Assembly (NCBI GenBank): GCA_030141605.1
Contig: JAQGDQ010002398.1
Span: forward strand, 1-54,863
Reading direction: 5' to 3'
Origin: Tubiluchus corallicola
Lineage: Eukaryota; Priapulida; Priapulimorpha; Priapulimorphida; Tubiluchidae
DNA: 54,863 bases
Shown here: positions 1 through 9,833 of the stretch, in pieces
Position numbering within the stretch: the first letter of the stretch is position 1
Layout: every line of letters starts with the position of its first letter
Made by a program: the position numbers and the translations under genes
Notes under the pieces: generated by a model
Databases searched by the model: none
Seen by the model: only the letters and a program-made list of their open reading frames with translations
What the model was told of the DNA's origin: nothing

Positions 1-235
1 TTACTAAAGATGCATAACCAATTGGAGCCAAGCCAGATTGGGTTATAAAGGCAGAGCCACCAGGGTTGTAATACAAGGCACTACTATTTTGTATACTGGC
101 TATTAATGCACCACCCAATAAGGCGGCATTTTCACCAGCAGGACGTAACCAATAGTTTGCCTCTTGTGAGCGAACTTGAAGTGGAAAAATTAGAATCCAA
201 AACATTATTATGCTTACACACAATGTTTGCTTCAT
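1..235 (-). CDS. Outer-membrane protein, N-terminal part only
   Basis: The first 78 codons of a leftward gene that runs off the left edge of the window. The ATG is at 235-233. Residues 1-22 look like a signal peptide (short basic start, hydrophobic IIMFWILIFPL core), followed by a mature start beginning around QEANYW. The sequence then reads LRPAGENAALLGGA and SSALYYNPGGSAF. This 'NSSALYYNPG' style is typical of FadL/OmpP1-like and PorV-like Bacteroidota beta-barrel proteins, so an outer-membrane barrel is inferred from the N-terminus alone. It lies 115 bases downstream of the L-domain lipoprotein operon on the same strand. No good -7 box was found in the gap, so read-through from the operon is possible. 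Specific function cannot be judged from this fragment. Confidence 0.6.
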   Translation of the reverse strand, partial: MKQTLCVSIIMFWILIFPLQVRSQEANYWLRPAGENAALLGGALIASIQNSSALYYNPGGSAFITQSGLAPIGYASLV

Positions 236-350
236 GATAAATACAATATTGTATTTGTTAAATAAAACTTACTACTTTTAAACTTTGTGCCAAATAAAAT
301 AGTTCGCTTGGCATTGGTCATGAATTGTTAAAAATGCATATATATTTAAG

Positions 351-1169
351 TTATCGGCAGTCATCGAAACCTTCTGTATCCTCAGATGTTTGAGGGTTTT
401 GTTTATTTCCATATATAACGGTTCCTCCAGCTACTTTTTCCTCAAACTTATATCTTATGGCGCAAAAATTTTCTAAATTTTCATTGTTGGTAATCGTCAG
501 ACTTCCTCCAATTCCATTGTTAAACATTTTCTCAAGTCCTGTTAATGAAGTGATTCTAGAATTATTTGATATTTTTACAGCCAATCCGACTCCAAGAATA
601 CTTGAAAGAGGTTCTATGTTTCTTAAATTGTCATTTTGTTCTATTTTTAAGTTTTGCCCTATATTTGTTAGAGAAGAAAGCGCATCAATGTCCCCTATAT
701 TGGGGTTGTTTACTACTTCTATGCTTCCAATAAAAGTGTTGAATGAATATAATCCTTTTGTGGTTGACAGTTTTTGGTTGTCTTTCAATATTAAATCTCC
801 GTTAAGTACTTCTAGGTTTTCTAAGCCACTAAGGTCAGTAATTTCTGTGGATAAAATTTCTAAACTTCCGCTTATTTCTTCCACTGTTGCAAATGGTTCT
901 AAAGAAGTAATATTGTGTTTTAATGTCACATTTCCAAGTATTATTGCATATTTAGTTGAGAAAAAACTTTCTAAAGATTCTTGTGTTGTAAATGTAATAC
1001 TTTGGTAAAACGTTAATTGAGATTTTTCCAATTCTTCTACTTGTCGTTTTAAATCATTCACATCGCTTTTAAGGTCATTCACTTTGCTGCAAGAAGAAAG
1101 TGCAACAATAAGAATGCCTACTAGTAAGTTTTTTATTATGAAAGAATTTGTCATTTTACGATATATCAT
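351..1169 (-). CDS. L-domain (leucine-rich-like) surface lipoprotein, paralogue 1
   Basis: 272 residues. A lipoprotein signal ends in LSSC with the lipidated Cys at residue 27 (Met6 is an alternative start). Residues 29-50 form a short heptad coiled coil (VNDLKSDVNDLKRQVEELEK). Next comes an N-terminal cap (TTQESLESFF) and irregular repeats of the form 'GxLxIxxNxxLxxLxGLxxLxxI', which resemble the receptor L-domain solenoid. The C-terminal cap has FCAI, then a GG turn, GNKQNP and a final Cys, so a disulphide across the cap is plausible. It is the last and shortest of three tandem paralogues (gap of 24 bases to the preceding gene). A role in cell-surface binding or adhesion is inferred from fold class only; no ligand is known. 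Confidence 0.8.
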   Translation of the reverse strand: MIYRKMTNSFIIKNLLVGILIVALSSCSKVNDLKSDVNDLKRQVEELEKSQLTFYQSITFTTQESLESFFSTKYAIILGNVTLKHNITSLEPFATVEEISGSLEILSTEITDLSGLENLEVLNGDLILKDNQKLSTTKGLYSFNTFIGSIEVVNNPNIGDIDALSSLTNIGQNLKIEQNDNLRNIEPLSSILGVGLAVKISNNSRITSLTGLEKMFNNGIGGSLTITNNENLENFCAIRYKFEEKVAGGTVIYGNKQNPQTSEDTEGFDDCR

Positions 1170-1193
1170 TATTCTATTTTTGGTTAGTTTACT

Positions 1194-2483
1194 TTATGGG
1201 CAAGTAGTATTTATTATATCTTGTTTTGATGGATTGCTTTGGTTTCCTGTTATTGTCAGTGATCCTCTTATCCCATTTGGGAAACTTTGTTCACAAAGAT
1301 TTTGTATACCACAAAAGTTGTTTAATGTGTTATTATTAGTAATGGTCATGCTAAGAGCTTGTGTTAGCTCTTTTAAACCATTTAAGTTAGGCAGAATTTC
1401 ATTTTCACTAATGACACAGGGGCCGCCTATACTTGTTATTTTATTAAGGCCATCTAAGTTATTCAATAGAGAATTATGAGTGATTGACACACCAAATTTA
1501 ACGCTTGTAATATTACTCAACCCATTTAAGTTTGGTAGATTATTTTTTTCTATTGTTATGCTAGTAACCTCGCCACTAATTCCTGACAAATCTAGGGCTG
1601 TTAGCCCTGGGTTATTTTTTATACTTAATTCTTTAATACTACTTTCTACTTCTCCTAACTCAGATAAGCTCTCCAAAGTAGTATTGTCTTCAATTATTAT
1701 ATCGTCATAGATTGCTTTTAGATTGTCTAAAAAGGACAAATTGGTTATATTTGTCTCTTTCCTAATGATTAAGCTTTCCCCAATAGAAGATAAAGCTGTT
1801 AAATCTATCTCTTCTGTGTTTCCATTTTCTAAAGCCAGACTACCAGAAATACTTGTTAATACATTAAAATAAATAGTGGATAGATTGGCATTATCTTCAA
1901 GAGTCAAAGAGCCTTCTATTGTTTCCAAATTAGAAAACTCTACAAGAGTTAAAGCAGGATTGCTTCTAATAACCACGCTATTATTTGCGCTATTTACCAA
2001 GGTATTAACTTCTATTTCGGTTAGAGAGTTGTTGTTTTCTATTAATATACCTCCTACTAATGTTAGTTTGCCGAATCCTCCTTTAATAGCGGATATATCA
2101 TTATTGTATTCTATTGTTAGAGTGCCGCCTATCTTTATTAAATTTTCAAGCCCTGCAAGGTTAGGTACTTTTGTATTGCTTATGGAAAGTTCACCTTCTA
2201 CTGATGAGATTTTAGATAGACTTTCTAATGAAATGATATCATTGCCGCTAATGTATATGTTTCCATATACGGTTCCTTTTGCCAAGCGTTCTGCAAAGTC
2301 ATCTAACGTCTCTTGTGTTGATAGGTAAACACTTCCATAATGAGATGCATCATCTTCTGTTGGCAAGTTATCTATTCTATCTTGAATGCTCTTTATTTGA
2401 TCTTCAACCTCGTTGGTTTTCCCGCAAGATATAGCAATCAATATTGTTACTATAAGCGTCTTGTACAAGATGTTCTGTTTCAT
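1194..2483 (-). CDS. L-domain (leucine-rich-like) surface lipoprotein, paralogue 2
   Basis: 429 residues. The signal peptide ends IAISC, with the lipid-bearing Cys at residue 20. A short acidic/basic linker (VEDQIKSIQDRIDNL) replaces the longer coiled coil of its neighbours. The N-cap (YGSVYLSTQETLDDF) is shared with both paralogues. About a dozen L-domain repeats follow, with the classic motifs LAGLENLIKIGGTLTIEYNN and LDGLNKITSIGG. The C-cap carries FCGI, then GSLTITGNQSNP and a terminal Cys two residues from the end. It sits in the middle of the three-gene operon, 40 bases after paralogue 3 and 24 before paralogue 1. Likely exposed at the outer membrane; function unknown beyond presumed binding. 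Family assignment is firm in pattern; ligand and role are not. Confidence 0.82.
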   Translation of the reverse strand: MKQNILYKTLIVTILIAISCGKTNEVEDQIKSIQDRIDNLPTEDDASHYGSVYLSTQETLDDFAERLAKGTVYGNIYISGNDIISLESLSKISSVEGELSISNTKVPNLAGLENLIKIGGTLTIEYNNDISAIKGGFGKLTLVGGILIENNNSLTEIEVNTLVNSANNSVVIRSNPALTLVEFSNLETIEGSLTLEDNANLSTIYFNVLTSISGSLALENGNTEEIDLTALSSIGESLIIRKETNITNLSFLDNLKAIYDDIIIEDNTTLESLSELGEVESSIKELSIKNNPGLTALDLSGISGEVTSITIEKNNLPNLNGLSNITSVKFGVSITHNSLLNNLDGLNKITSIGGPCVISENEILPNLNGLKELTQALSMTITNNNTLNNFCGIQNLCEQSFPNGIRGSLTITGNQSNPSKQDIINTTCP

Positions 2484-2523
2484 TTTTTGTGTTTTATTTT
2501 TATTTTATCTTTAAATCTGTACC

Positions 2524-3813
2524 TTATTGGCATCCTGCCAAATCCGTCAACACAATGACACCATCATTAATTGTTACCTTGTTTGGGTTATTTTCCCAAA
2601 ATCCTTTAATAGGACAATAGTCGTTCGCCTCTTGCATGGAAACGTTGTCATTAAAGTTAAGCACTCCTCCTGCGGTGTTAAGCGCTTGGAGTGAGCTGAT
2701 GTCTGTAAGTATAGCATTACTGATAATATCAAAATCTTCATCTACATGCTTTAAATTACCAAACCCTATTTTTGCTAATTGTTGATTAAAAACAATACTA
2801 GCTGCTCCTTTTATAGTGTCTAATGCTGGGAATTTTATATTTCTTACACTTTTGTTTTCGGTTATATTTAATGTTGTTCCAATTACATCAATTTTTTCTA
2901 TGGATATTGACTCTATAAGTCCATTGTTCGTAATTTCTAATTTTCCAGATAAACTTGTTAAAGCATTTAACCTTAATTCATAGGGAAACTCTTCTCCTTC
3001 TTCTGGTGGAGTTTCAGAACTTCCATTGCTGGAAAGGGTGATGTCATTTCCCACATATTCTAAAGAAGGGAATGTCAGGGCAGCCATACGAGCATTATCT
3101 GAAAAGGTAAGAGATTCGCCTATCCGTTTCAAACTGGGTAGAAAATTTTCGTATTCACTTTTTTTAACAAAACTCCATGCAGGATTGCCTGTTATAGATA
3201 GGTTATTGGTTACTTCTTCCAATTTTTTCATGCCGATGGCTATTAAAGAATTATTAGTCCCAATATTAAGCTCCTTTGTTTTAATCAAACTTTCTAGCCC
3301 TAATGAGTCTAAAAGATAGTTGTCAAAGACAGATATTTCAACCCCTACACTTTCTAATGCGTTTATTTGTACATTTTTCAATTTTGTGTTTTTGCTGATT
3401 ACCAACTTTCCTCCAATGGTCTTCAGGCTTTCCAATCCTGTTGTTATTTCTTCTATTTTCCCATTAGATGATATGAGTATATCGCCTTCAATATGAATAA
3501 TATTGTGTAGACCAGCGATACTACTTATGTTAGAACCTATTGTAACAGAGCCATATATTCTAACGTAATTTGAGTTTTCAAATTCATCAAGAATTGTTTC
3601 ATCACTTAAATCTAAGTCCCCATAAAAGTTCTCTTTTTGCTTATCTTTATTCTCTTCTATATCGTCTAATTTGTCATTTAGTTCATCTAATTCGCTCTTA
3701 AGGTTTTCTATTTCATTATTTTTGCAGTTAGGCAACAAAAACAATATACACATTGACAATGTGTATATTTTATAAGACGCGATAAATGAGAGGAGATATT
3801 TTGCTAAACTCAT
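2524..3813 (-). CDS. L-domain (leucine-rich-like) surface lipoprotein, paralogue 3
   Basis: 429 residues from the ATG at 3813. The open frame extends to 3879, but a good promoter on this strand (3849-3879) lies inside that extension, so 3813 is preferred. The signal peptide ends FLLPNC with Cys at residue 30. A strong coiled coil follows (IENLKSELDELNDKLDDIEENKDK), then the shared N-cap (DLSDETILDEF) and solenoid repeats such as LESLKTIGGKLVISKNTKL and LTSLSGKLEITNNGL. An acidic loop around ETPPEEGEEF interrupts the repeats. The C-cap has YCPI and ends AGCQ. It is the first gene of the leftward three-lipoprotein operon and is divergent from moxR. A surface ligand-binding role is inferred only. 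Confidence 0.8.
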   Translation of the reverse strand: MSLAKYLLSFIASYKIYTLSMCILFLLPNCKNNEIENLKSELDELNDKLDDIEENKDKQKENFYGDLDLSDETILDEFENSNYVRIYGSVTIGSNISSIAGLHNIIHIEGDILISSNGKIEEITTGLESLKTIGGKLVISKNTKLKNVQINALESVGVEISVFDNYLLDSLGLESLIKTKELNIGTNNSLIAIGMKKLEEVTNNLSITGNPAWSFVKKSEYENFLPSLKRIGESLTFSDNARMAALTFPSLEYVGNDITLSSNGSSETPPEEGEEFPYELRLNALTSLSGKLEITNNGLIESISIEKIDVIGTTLNITENKSVRNIKFPALDTIKGAASIVFNQQLAKIGFGNLKHVDEDFDIISNAILTDISSLQALNTAGGVLNFNDNVSMQEANDYCPIKGFWENNPNKVTINDGVIVLTDLAGCQ

Positions 3814-3848
3814 AACAACACTATTTATAAATTTTATGTTTTTTTGGA

Positions 3849-3879
3849 CAAATGTAAAGAAAAGCACTTGAAATACCAA
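3849..3879 (-). promoter_or_regulatory. Promoter of the L-domain lipoprotein operon
   Basis: Read on the minus strand: TTG (3879-3877), 20 bases, then TACATTTG (3856-3849). This matches the Bacteroidota -33/-7 consensus (TTG and TAnnTTTG). The predicted start of transcription is near 3842, about 30 bases ahead of the ATG at 3813. It is back to back with the moxR promoter. Confidence 0.65.
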
Positions 3880-3916
3880 AAATTAAGAATATTTTATTTA
3901 AAATTTGATCAAAAAA

Positions 3917-3946
3917 TTGTGGTACGAGAAAAAAGTAATATCTTTG
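3917..3946 (+). promoter_or_regulatory. Promoter of the moxR-export operon
   Basis: TTG at 3917-3919, exactly 19 bases, then TATCTTTG at 3939-3946: a full match to the Bacteroidota primary sigma consensus. Transcription should begin near 3953, leaving a leader of about 60 bases before the moxR ATG. The two divergent promoters here share less than 100 bases. Confidence 0.75.
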
Positions 3947-4012
3947 TATCTACGATTCAAAAAATATATTTATCCATTTATTCCTTAAAAAAAGAACAAT
4001 ATTAGATTAAAC

Positions 4013-4981
4013 ATGAGTGTAGATTTGGGTTATCATGAAAAGATACAAAAAATACAAGAAGAGACTAAAAAAATAGTTGTAGGCCAAGACTATATGATTA
4101 ATAGATTATTATTGGGGCTTTTTACCCAAGGTCACATCTTGTTGGAAGGGGTGCCAGGGCTTGCAAAAACATTGACAATAAACGTATTAGCTCGCTCTTT
4201 GCGCTTAGACTTTAAACGAATACAATTTACCCCAGACTTGTTGCCATCAGACTTGATAGGCACAATGATATATAACCAAAAAGCTAACAAATTTGAAGCG
4301 AAAAAAGGCCCTATATTTTCTAATTTTATACTTGCAGATGAGGTAAACAGATCTCCCGCAAAAGTTCAGTCAGCTCTTTTGGAAGCAATGCAGGAAAAAC
4401 AGGTAACACTTGGAGAAGAAACGTACCAATTAGATAAGCCCTTTTTAGTACTAGCTACGCAAAATCCAGTAGAACAGGAAGGCACATATCCATTGCCAGA
4501 AGCACAAGTTGATAGGTTTATGATGAAAATCCATATAGGCTACCCTTCTAGGCAAGAAGAGTTAGAAATTATGAGGCGAATGTCTGACATGACTTTTGAT
4601 GAAGAAGTAAAAGCAGTAGTCACTCAAGAAGATATATTTGCAATTAGAGAACAAATTAATAATATAGAAATATCAGAATCATTAGAGAAGTATATTATTG
4701 AAATGGTTTTTGCCACAAGATATCCAAAGGAATATAACCTCAAAAATTTAGAGAAATACGTAATGTATGGAGCATCACCACGAGCAAGTATAAATTTAAA
4801 TTTAGCAGCTAAAGCATTAGCTTATTTCAAACAAAGAAACTATGTGCTGCCAGAAGACATTAAAGCAATAGCAGGAGATGTTTTGAATCATAGAATGATA
4901 CTTAACTATGAGGCTGAAGCAGATGGCATTACAACATTTGACGTCATCGATGATGTCTTAAAAAAAATACCTATAATATAA
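4013..4981 (+). CDS. MoxR-family AAA+ ATPase
   Basis: 322 residues, full length for the family. The Walker A motif is GVPGLAKT and the Walker B motif is FILADEVNRSP, followed by the MoxR signature QSALLEAMQEKQVTLG. Sensor-1 is LATQNPVEQEGTYPLPEAQVDRF, given here only as the two halves LATQNPVEQ and LPEAQVDRF. Sensor-2 lies near YGASPRASI. MoxR proteins are cytoplasmic hexameric ATPases that act as chaperones, usually with DUF58 and von Willebrand A-domain partners encoded next door. None of those partners follows here. Instead the next gene, 32 bases on, is a polysaccharide-export protein. A consensus promoter lies upstream. Family call is certain; the client is unknown. Confidence 0.93.
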   Translation: MSVDLGYHEKIQKIQEETKKIVVGQDYMINRLLLGLFTQGHILLEGVPGLAKTLTINVLARSLRLDFKRIQFTPDLLPSDLIGTMIYNQKANKFEAKKGPIFSNFILADEVNRSPAKVQSALLEAMQEKQVTLGEETYQLDKPFLVLATQNPVEQEGTYPLPEAQVDRFMMKIHIGYPSRQEELEIMRRMSDMTFDEEVKAVVTQEDIFAIREQINNIEISESLEKYIIEMVFATRYPKEYNLKNLEKYVMYGASPRASINLNLAAKALAYFKQRNYVLPEDIKAIAGDVLNHRMILNYEAEADGITTFDVIDDVLKKIPII

Positions 4982-5013
4982 AACCTTAAACAATAATTAT
5001 TGTGTATAAATAT

Positions 5014-7539
5014 ATGAAACACATTAGGTTAGTCCTCCAATTAACATTGATTATAGTATTTGCTCTTCTTTCTCATAAAGTGTATGCTCAATATACACAG
5101 GAAGGCATTGAACAATATATGGAATATTTAAGACAGAGCCACGGAACCTCAAAAATACCGCGGCAAAGCCATCAGTTGTTTTTGGGATGAAAAAGGTATA
5201 AAATCAAGCATGGTGCAAACGGATGAGTTTGATATGGAAGAGGAAGCGCTTCAAAAGCAAGAAGATTTAATTTCTCAAAAAGGAGAGATAGATGACAAAA
5301 CCGAAGAGGATGAGAAAATATTTGGACATGATATCTTCACCTCTGAGGCGTTGTCCTTTGAGCCCAATATAAATTTAGTTCCTCCTCAGAATTATGAGCT
5401 TGGAATAGGAGACCAGGTGTTGATAGAAATATGGGGGGCATCGCAAGCTAGGTATCAATTAAATGTATCAAAACAAGGGAATATTTTTATACCGTTAGTG
5501 GGAGCTGTATTTGTACATGGCTTAACAATAGAAAAAGCATCAGAAAAAATAACTCAAAGGCTATCAACTATCTACTCAGGGATAAAACCTGAATCAGGCC
5601 AAAGTCCAACAGTTTTTTCTCAGATATCGTTGGGTCAACCTCATCCTATCACTGTTTCAGTAATAGGAGAGGCTGCCTTGCCAGGGACGTTTACAGTAAG
5701 TGCTTTTTCTACAGTATTTCACGCCCTATATCTTGCCAATGGACCAACTGTTAATGGTTCTTTGCGCGAGGTAAAAGTTATTAGGGGAGGAGAAGTTGTT
5801 GTAACGTTAGATGTGTATGACTTTTTATTAAAAAATGAAGTTAAAAATAATATTACATTAAAACCTGAAGATGTAATACGAATAGAGGTATATAAAAATA
5901 GAGTACGTGTTAGAGGAGAGGTAAAAAACCCTGCTATTTATGAGATGAAAGAGAATGAAAGTTTTGAAGATATAATAAATTATGCGGGAGGATTTAGTGA
6001 AAACGCATATGCAGACCTAATAAAAGTGGAGCGCAACACAGGTATTCAAAAAAAGGTTTTAAATATTGCAAAAAATGATTTGGCTAATTACTTTCCTATC
6101 AATGGAGATGTTATTGAAGTAGGGTGATGTTGGAAAAATATGAAAACAGAGTGCAAATAAAAGGTGCTGTTTTTCGTCCAGGAGAATACGAACTTACAGA
6201 AGGCATGACTGTGCGCCAGCTTATTGAAAGAGCTCAAGGACTTAAAGGAGATGCATTGCTAACTAGAGCAAGTATTTATCGTGACAAACTAGATTATTCT
6301 TATGAAGCAATACCTTTTAATGTAAAGGATGTCTTAAATGGATCTGGAGATATTCCTTTGTTGAATGAAGATATTGTTAGGATATCATCCATATATGATG
6401 TTCAAGAAGAACACTTTATAATTGTACATGGTGAGGTACAAGTAGAGTCATCTTATCCATACTACGAAGGAATGACAATAAAAGATGCGGTATTGCGAGC
6501 AGGTGGGGTAAAAACAACAGCCCCTAAGTTTATGATAGAAGTTGTTAGGTTGGTTAATAAGAGTGATGACTCATTAGAGATAAGGACTTTTTCTTTTGAA
6601 GTAGATATGGATTTTCAAGCAAAAGACACAGCTTTTGTCTTGCAACCTTTTGATAACGTTTTTGTTAGAAAGAAAAACACATTTCAACTATATGCCACAT
6701 CCAGGATTTATGGAGAGGTAGCGTATCCAGGGACATACACAATCCAAGGCAAAGAGGAAAGGATATCTGACCTTATTGAAAGAGCAGGTAATGTTACTGA
6801 ATACGCATATATTGATGGTGCAAAATTGTGGAGAAAAGTAGCAGGAACAAGAACGGAAGATGAAAGAAAACTTGAAATACTTGAAGAGTTAATATTAGCC
6901 CTTGAAGGAGATTCGAACATTTTATCAGAAGCAGAGCGAGAGCAATATCAAAGATTACAAGTGAACAAAAAGCAATTACAAACCTTTATAGCACAACATA
7001 AAGTTAATCAGAAAGATAATACGGATTTTTTAGAGGAGACTCTTCTTGTGGGTACAGGAGAAAATGGAAAAACAGAGGAGAAAATGGATGTTCATTTTGA
7101 ACAAATAGAGGAGTCAGCTTCCAAAATTCTTCGCTCCCCAGGGTCTAAATATGATTTGGTTTTACGTGAGGGAGACATATTGATTGTTCCGAGAGTAATT
7201 CAGACAGTTAAAGTAGATGGAGCTGTGTTATCCCCTACAGTAACTGCATATGATAAGAGCAAGAATTTTAAAGACTATATTGCTCAAGCGGGGGGATTTT
7301 CCAAAGTAGCAATAAGAAGTCAAGCATACGTCTTGCATGCCAATGGAACAGCAGATAGAACAAAAAAAATAGCATTCCTTTTTAATAACTACCCTAAAAT
7401 ACGGGAAGGGAGTGAAATTGTCGTTCCACGATCATATAAGGTGTTAGCATTAACACCTGGAGAAATAACAACTATTGCCGCATCTATGATCTCTTTAACC
7501 ACAGCAATTGTTACGTTAGCTAATGTTTTAGGAAAATAA
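5014..7539 (+). pseudogene. Multi-SLBB polysaccharide export protein (Wza-like), two frameshifts
   Basis: One gene of about 840 codons interrupted twice. It starts at ATG 5014 with a signal peptide ending VYAQ. Frame 1 runs to 5190, but the downstream frame is joined if the A5 at 5151-5155 has one base fewer. The second break is at the GGG at 6122-6124, where the frame ends after GDVIEVG; one extra G would continue into MLEKYENRVQIKGAVF. The protein has a poly-export domain (YELGIGDQVLIEIWG) and about six SLBB repeats (for example VRVRGEVKNPAIYEM, VQIKGAVFRPGEYEL, FIIVHGEV, SRIYGEVAYPGTYTI, VKVDGAVLSP), then a C-terminal hydrophobic helix ITTIAASMISL. It should form the outer-membrane/periplasmic channel for exopolysaccharide, partnered by the Wzz-like protein 30 bases downstream. 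Both halves stay well conserved, so sequencing error is likely. Confidence 0.85.
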
Positions 7540-7569
7540 TATCCTATTTATGTTAAAACAAAAATTTGA

Positions 7570-8715
7570 ATGATAAAAAAAAAGAAACACGAAGAAGAAA
7601 TTGATTTGTTAGGTGTTATGCAAACCATTTGGCACTCTAGAAAATCAGTGCTAAAAATAGTAATAGCATTTTTAGTATTTGGTGTTTTTATTGCATTAGT
7701 CAGCCCTGTTCGGTATGAAAGTACTGCTTTGCTGATACCTGAAAACAAATCTTCAAACGTTGGCAACGTTGGCAACTTTGGATCTTTGGCAGCTTTAGCG
7801 GGTATAGATATTAATCAAAACTTTAATTCAGAGGTTTTGCTTCCAGATGTTTATCTAGACATCGTTACAAGTTTGCCACTACAATTGGAGTTATTAGATA
7901 CTAAGTTTTATTTTGAAAACTTAGACACAACTATAACTCTTTTTGAATATTTTGAATATTATGAGAGTAGGCCGTCTTCTTCTATAGTGAAAACTATTTT
8001 TCGCTATACTATTATGCTTCCTTTCACTATTAAAAAATGGCTTACGGAAAATGAAATGGAGCAGGAAGAATTAGAAAAGTATAGTGGAGACATCGTAAGA
8101 TTATCAAAAAAACAATATGATTACATAACAGAACTAACGAATTGCATATCGTTGGAATTAGATAAAAATGGGATAGTTGTTGTGGAGGTAGAAATGAAAT
8201 CTCCTTTACTCGCCGCTCAAGTAGCACAAAGAGTGTATGAGTTATTATCAGAATATCTTGTAGAACATAAAACTAAAAAAATAAAAGAGCAATTAAAGTT
8301 TATTCAAAGTCGTTATGAAGAGAAAAAAGAAGAATTTGAAGAAATAAATAAAAAACTAGCAATATATCAAGATAAAAATAGAAACATAATGTCAAAAGTG
8401 GTGGAGAGCGAAGAACAAAAGTTACAACATGAGTATGACTTGATTTTTTCTGTGTACAAAGCGTTAGCACAACAGTTAGAGCAAACAAAAATACAAGTAG
8501 AGGAACAAACGCCAATGTTAAGCTTGTTAGATTCGATAGAAATACCGCTTAAAAAAAGTAAACCTAAGCGTACCTTAATTGTTATTGTGTCAATGTTTTT
8601 GGGAGTTGTTTTTGGAATAATTTATGTTTTCATTAAAGATTTTTTGCAAGATGTAATTAGCATTGTTAGGCCATCAAAGCGGATTAATAAGAGTAAAGAA
8701 AAGGAAATAATTTAA
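7570..8715 (+). CDS. Wzz-family polysaccharide chain-length/co-polymerase protein
   Basis: 381 residues. It has a cytoplasmic N-terminus, a first membrane helix near residues 28-48 (VLKIVIAFLVFGVFIALVSP), the Wzz motif RYESTALLIPE just outside it, a long periplasmic alpha-helical segment (coiled coil around residues 235-320, EQLKFIQSRYEEKKEEF), and a second helix near 335-360 (RTLIVIVSMFLGVVFGIIYVF) preceded by PLKKSKPKR. A basic tail follows. There is no Walker motif or tyrosine-kinase domain, so this is the Wzz part alone. It sets chain length and couples synthesis to export through the SLBB channel encoded 30 bases upstream. It is co-directional with moxR and the following doxX-like gene, 5 bases away, so an operon is likely. 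Confidence 0.88.
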   Translation: MIKKKKHEEEIDLLGVMQTIWHSRKSVLKIVIAFLVFGVFIALVSPVRYESTALLIPENKSSNVGNVGNFGSLAALAGIDINQNFNSEVLLPDVYLDIVTSLPLQLELLDTKFYFENLDTTITLFEYFEYYESRPSSSIVKTIFRYTIMLPFTIKKWLTENEMEQEELEKYSGDIVRLSKKQYDYITELTNCISLELDKNGIVVVEVEMKSPLLAAQVAQRVYELLSEYLVEHKTKKIKEQLKFIQSRYEEKKEEFEEINKKLAIYQDKNRNIMSKVVESEEQKLQHEYDLIFSVYKALAQQLEQTKIQVEEQTPMLSLLDSIEIPLKKSKPKRTLIVIVSMFLGVVFGIIYVFIKDFLQDVISIVRPSKRINKSKEKEII

Positions 8716-8720
8716 CAGCA

Positions 8721-9824
8721 ATGCGCCTTGTTACAGCACATATTAGTCGATATTTTCTGGGAGCACTTCTGGTTTTTTCTGGTTTGATCAAATTAAATGA
8801 TCCTTTTGGGATGGCTATTAAACTGGAAGAATATATCCAAATGTTTTCCTTATGGATGACCTCTTTTTTTTCTATACTTATACCATATTCGTTGTTCCTT
8901 TCTGTTTTAATATGTGTATTGGAAGTTGTGTTAGGAGCGGCGATAATTTTAAATTTTAAAATAAACATTACCCTTTGGTTAACACTAACATTAATACTGT
9001 TTTTTGCATTCCTAACTTTCTATTCTGCTTATTTCGATGAAGTTACTGATTGTGGGTGTTTTGGTGATTTGGTGCATCTATCTCCTTGGCAGTCGTTTTT
9101 TAAAAATATCATTTTATTATCTCTAATTTTGTTATTATTTATAAATAGAAAAGAAATAAAAAGTTATTTTTCTGTGCGTATTACGGGCTGTATAATAGGA
9201 TTTATAGCCTTAGCTTCTGTTGTTATTGCCATATACTCAATTCGCCACTTGCCTTATATTGATTTTGGTCCTTACAGCGTTGGGGTGGATATTTCTCAAG
9301 CTATGAAGCCCTCAGAGCCTTATAATTACAGATATATTATGGAAAAAGAGGGGAAAATATATGAATTTGAAGAATATCCCACAGACACAGCGTATCAGTT
9401 TAGAGATGTTGATTTGCTCAATCCTAATGCCAAACCCAAAATATTGAACTATGACATTTGGATAGATGAGGCAAGCTTGACGGAATTGTCATTGGTAGGA
9501 ATAAAATTATTAGTAGTACTACAAAGTACAGAAAAAAATAACTCCAAAAATATTCAAAAACTCAAAGAACTTTTAATCCAATTAGAAAAGCAAAATATTG
9601 TAGAAATTTGGTTTATTTCATCAGAGGGTGCTGAAAAATCAGAAAAATTTAGACATGAAAATCAAATGCCTTTTCCGTTTTTTATGGCTGATGGAGTAAT
9701 GTTAAAAACTATGATAAGAGCTAATCTTGGCTTGGTCTTATTACAAGATGGAGTTATAATGGGAAAATGGCATATCAATGATGTTCCTGCTATAGAAAAA
9801 GTGAAGCAACTGCTATCTAAATAA
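8721..9824 (+). CDS. DoxX/MauE-like membrane protein with thioredoxin-like C-terminal domain
   Basis: 367 residues. Residues 1-175 hold four or five membrane helices of DoxX/MauE type, starting FLGALLVFSGLIKLNDPFG and carrying the family motif TDCGCFGDL between helices. Residues 180-367 are soluble and look like a thioredoxin-fold remnant (LLVVLQST, VEIWFISSEG, LGLVLLQDGVIMGKW), but no CxxC pair is visible in that part. This two-part build is common in Bacteroidota, where the protein is annotated BT_3928-like. A redox or membrane-disulphide role is inferred from the family. It is spaced 5 bases from wzz and 9 from aroK, so all three are probably co-transcribed. Confidence 0.8.
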   Translation: MRLVTAHISRYFLGALLVFSGLIKLNDPFGMAIKLEEYIQMFSLWMTSFFSILIPYSLFLSVLICVLEVVLGAAIILNFKINITLWLTLTLILFFAFLTFYSAYFDEVTDCGCFGDLVHLSPWQSFFKNIILLSLILLLFINRKEIKSYFSVRITGCIIGFIALASVVIAIYSIRHLPYIDFGPYSVGVDISQAMKPSEPYNYRYIMEKEGKIYEFEEYPTDTAYQFRDVDLLNPNAKPKILNYDIWIDEASLTELSLVGIKLLVVLQSTEKNNSKNIQKLKELLIQLEKQNIVEIWFISSEGAEKSEKFRHENQMPFPFFMADGVMLKTMIRANLGLVLLQDGVIMGKWHINDVPAIEKVKQLLSK

Positions 9825-9833
9825 TTTTTTTTA

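Noticed and set aside
457-2328. Rightward frames antisense to the L-domain lipoproteins
   Set aside because: They mirror the Leu/Ile-rich repeats of the opposite strand, with no signals of their own.
5002-5014. GTG start at 5002 for the SLBB export protein
   Set aside because: The ATG at 5014 gives a standard signal peptide with basic start; the extra four residues add nothing.
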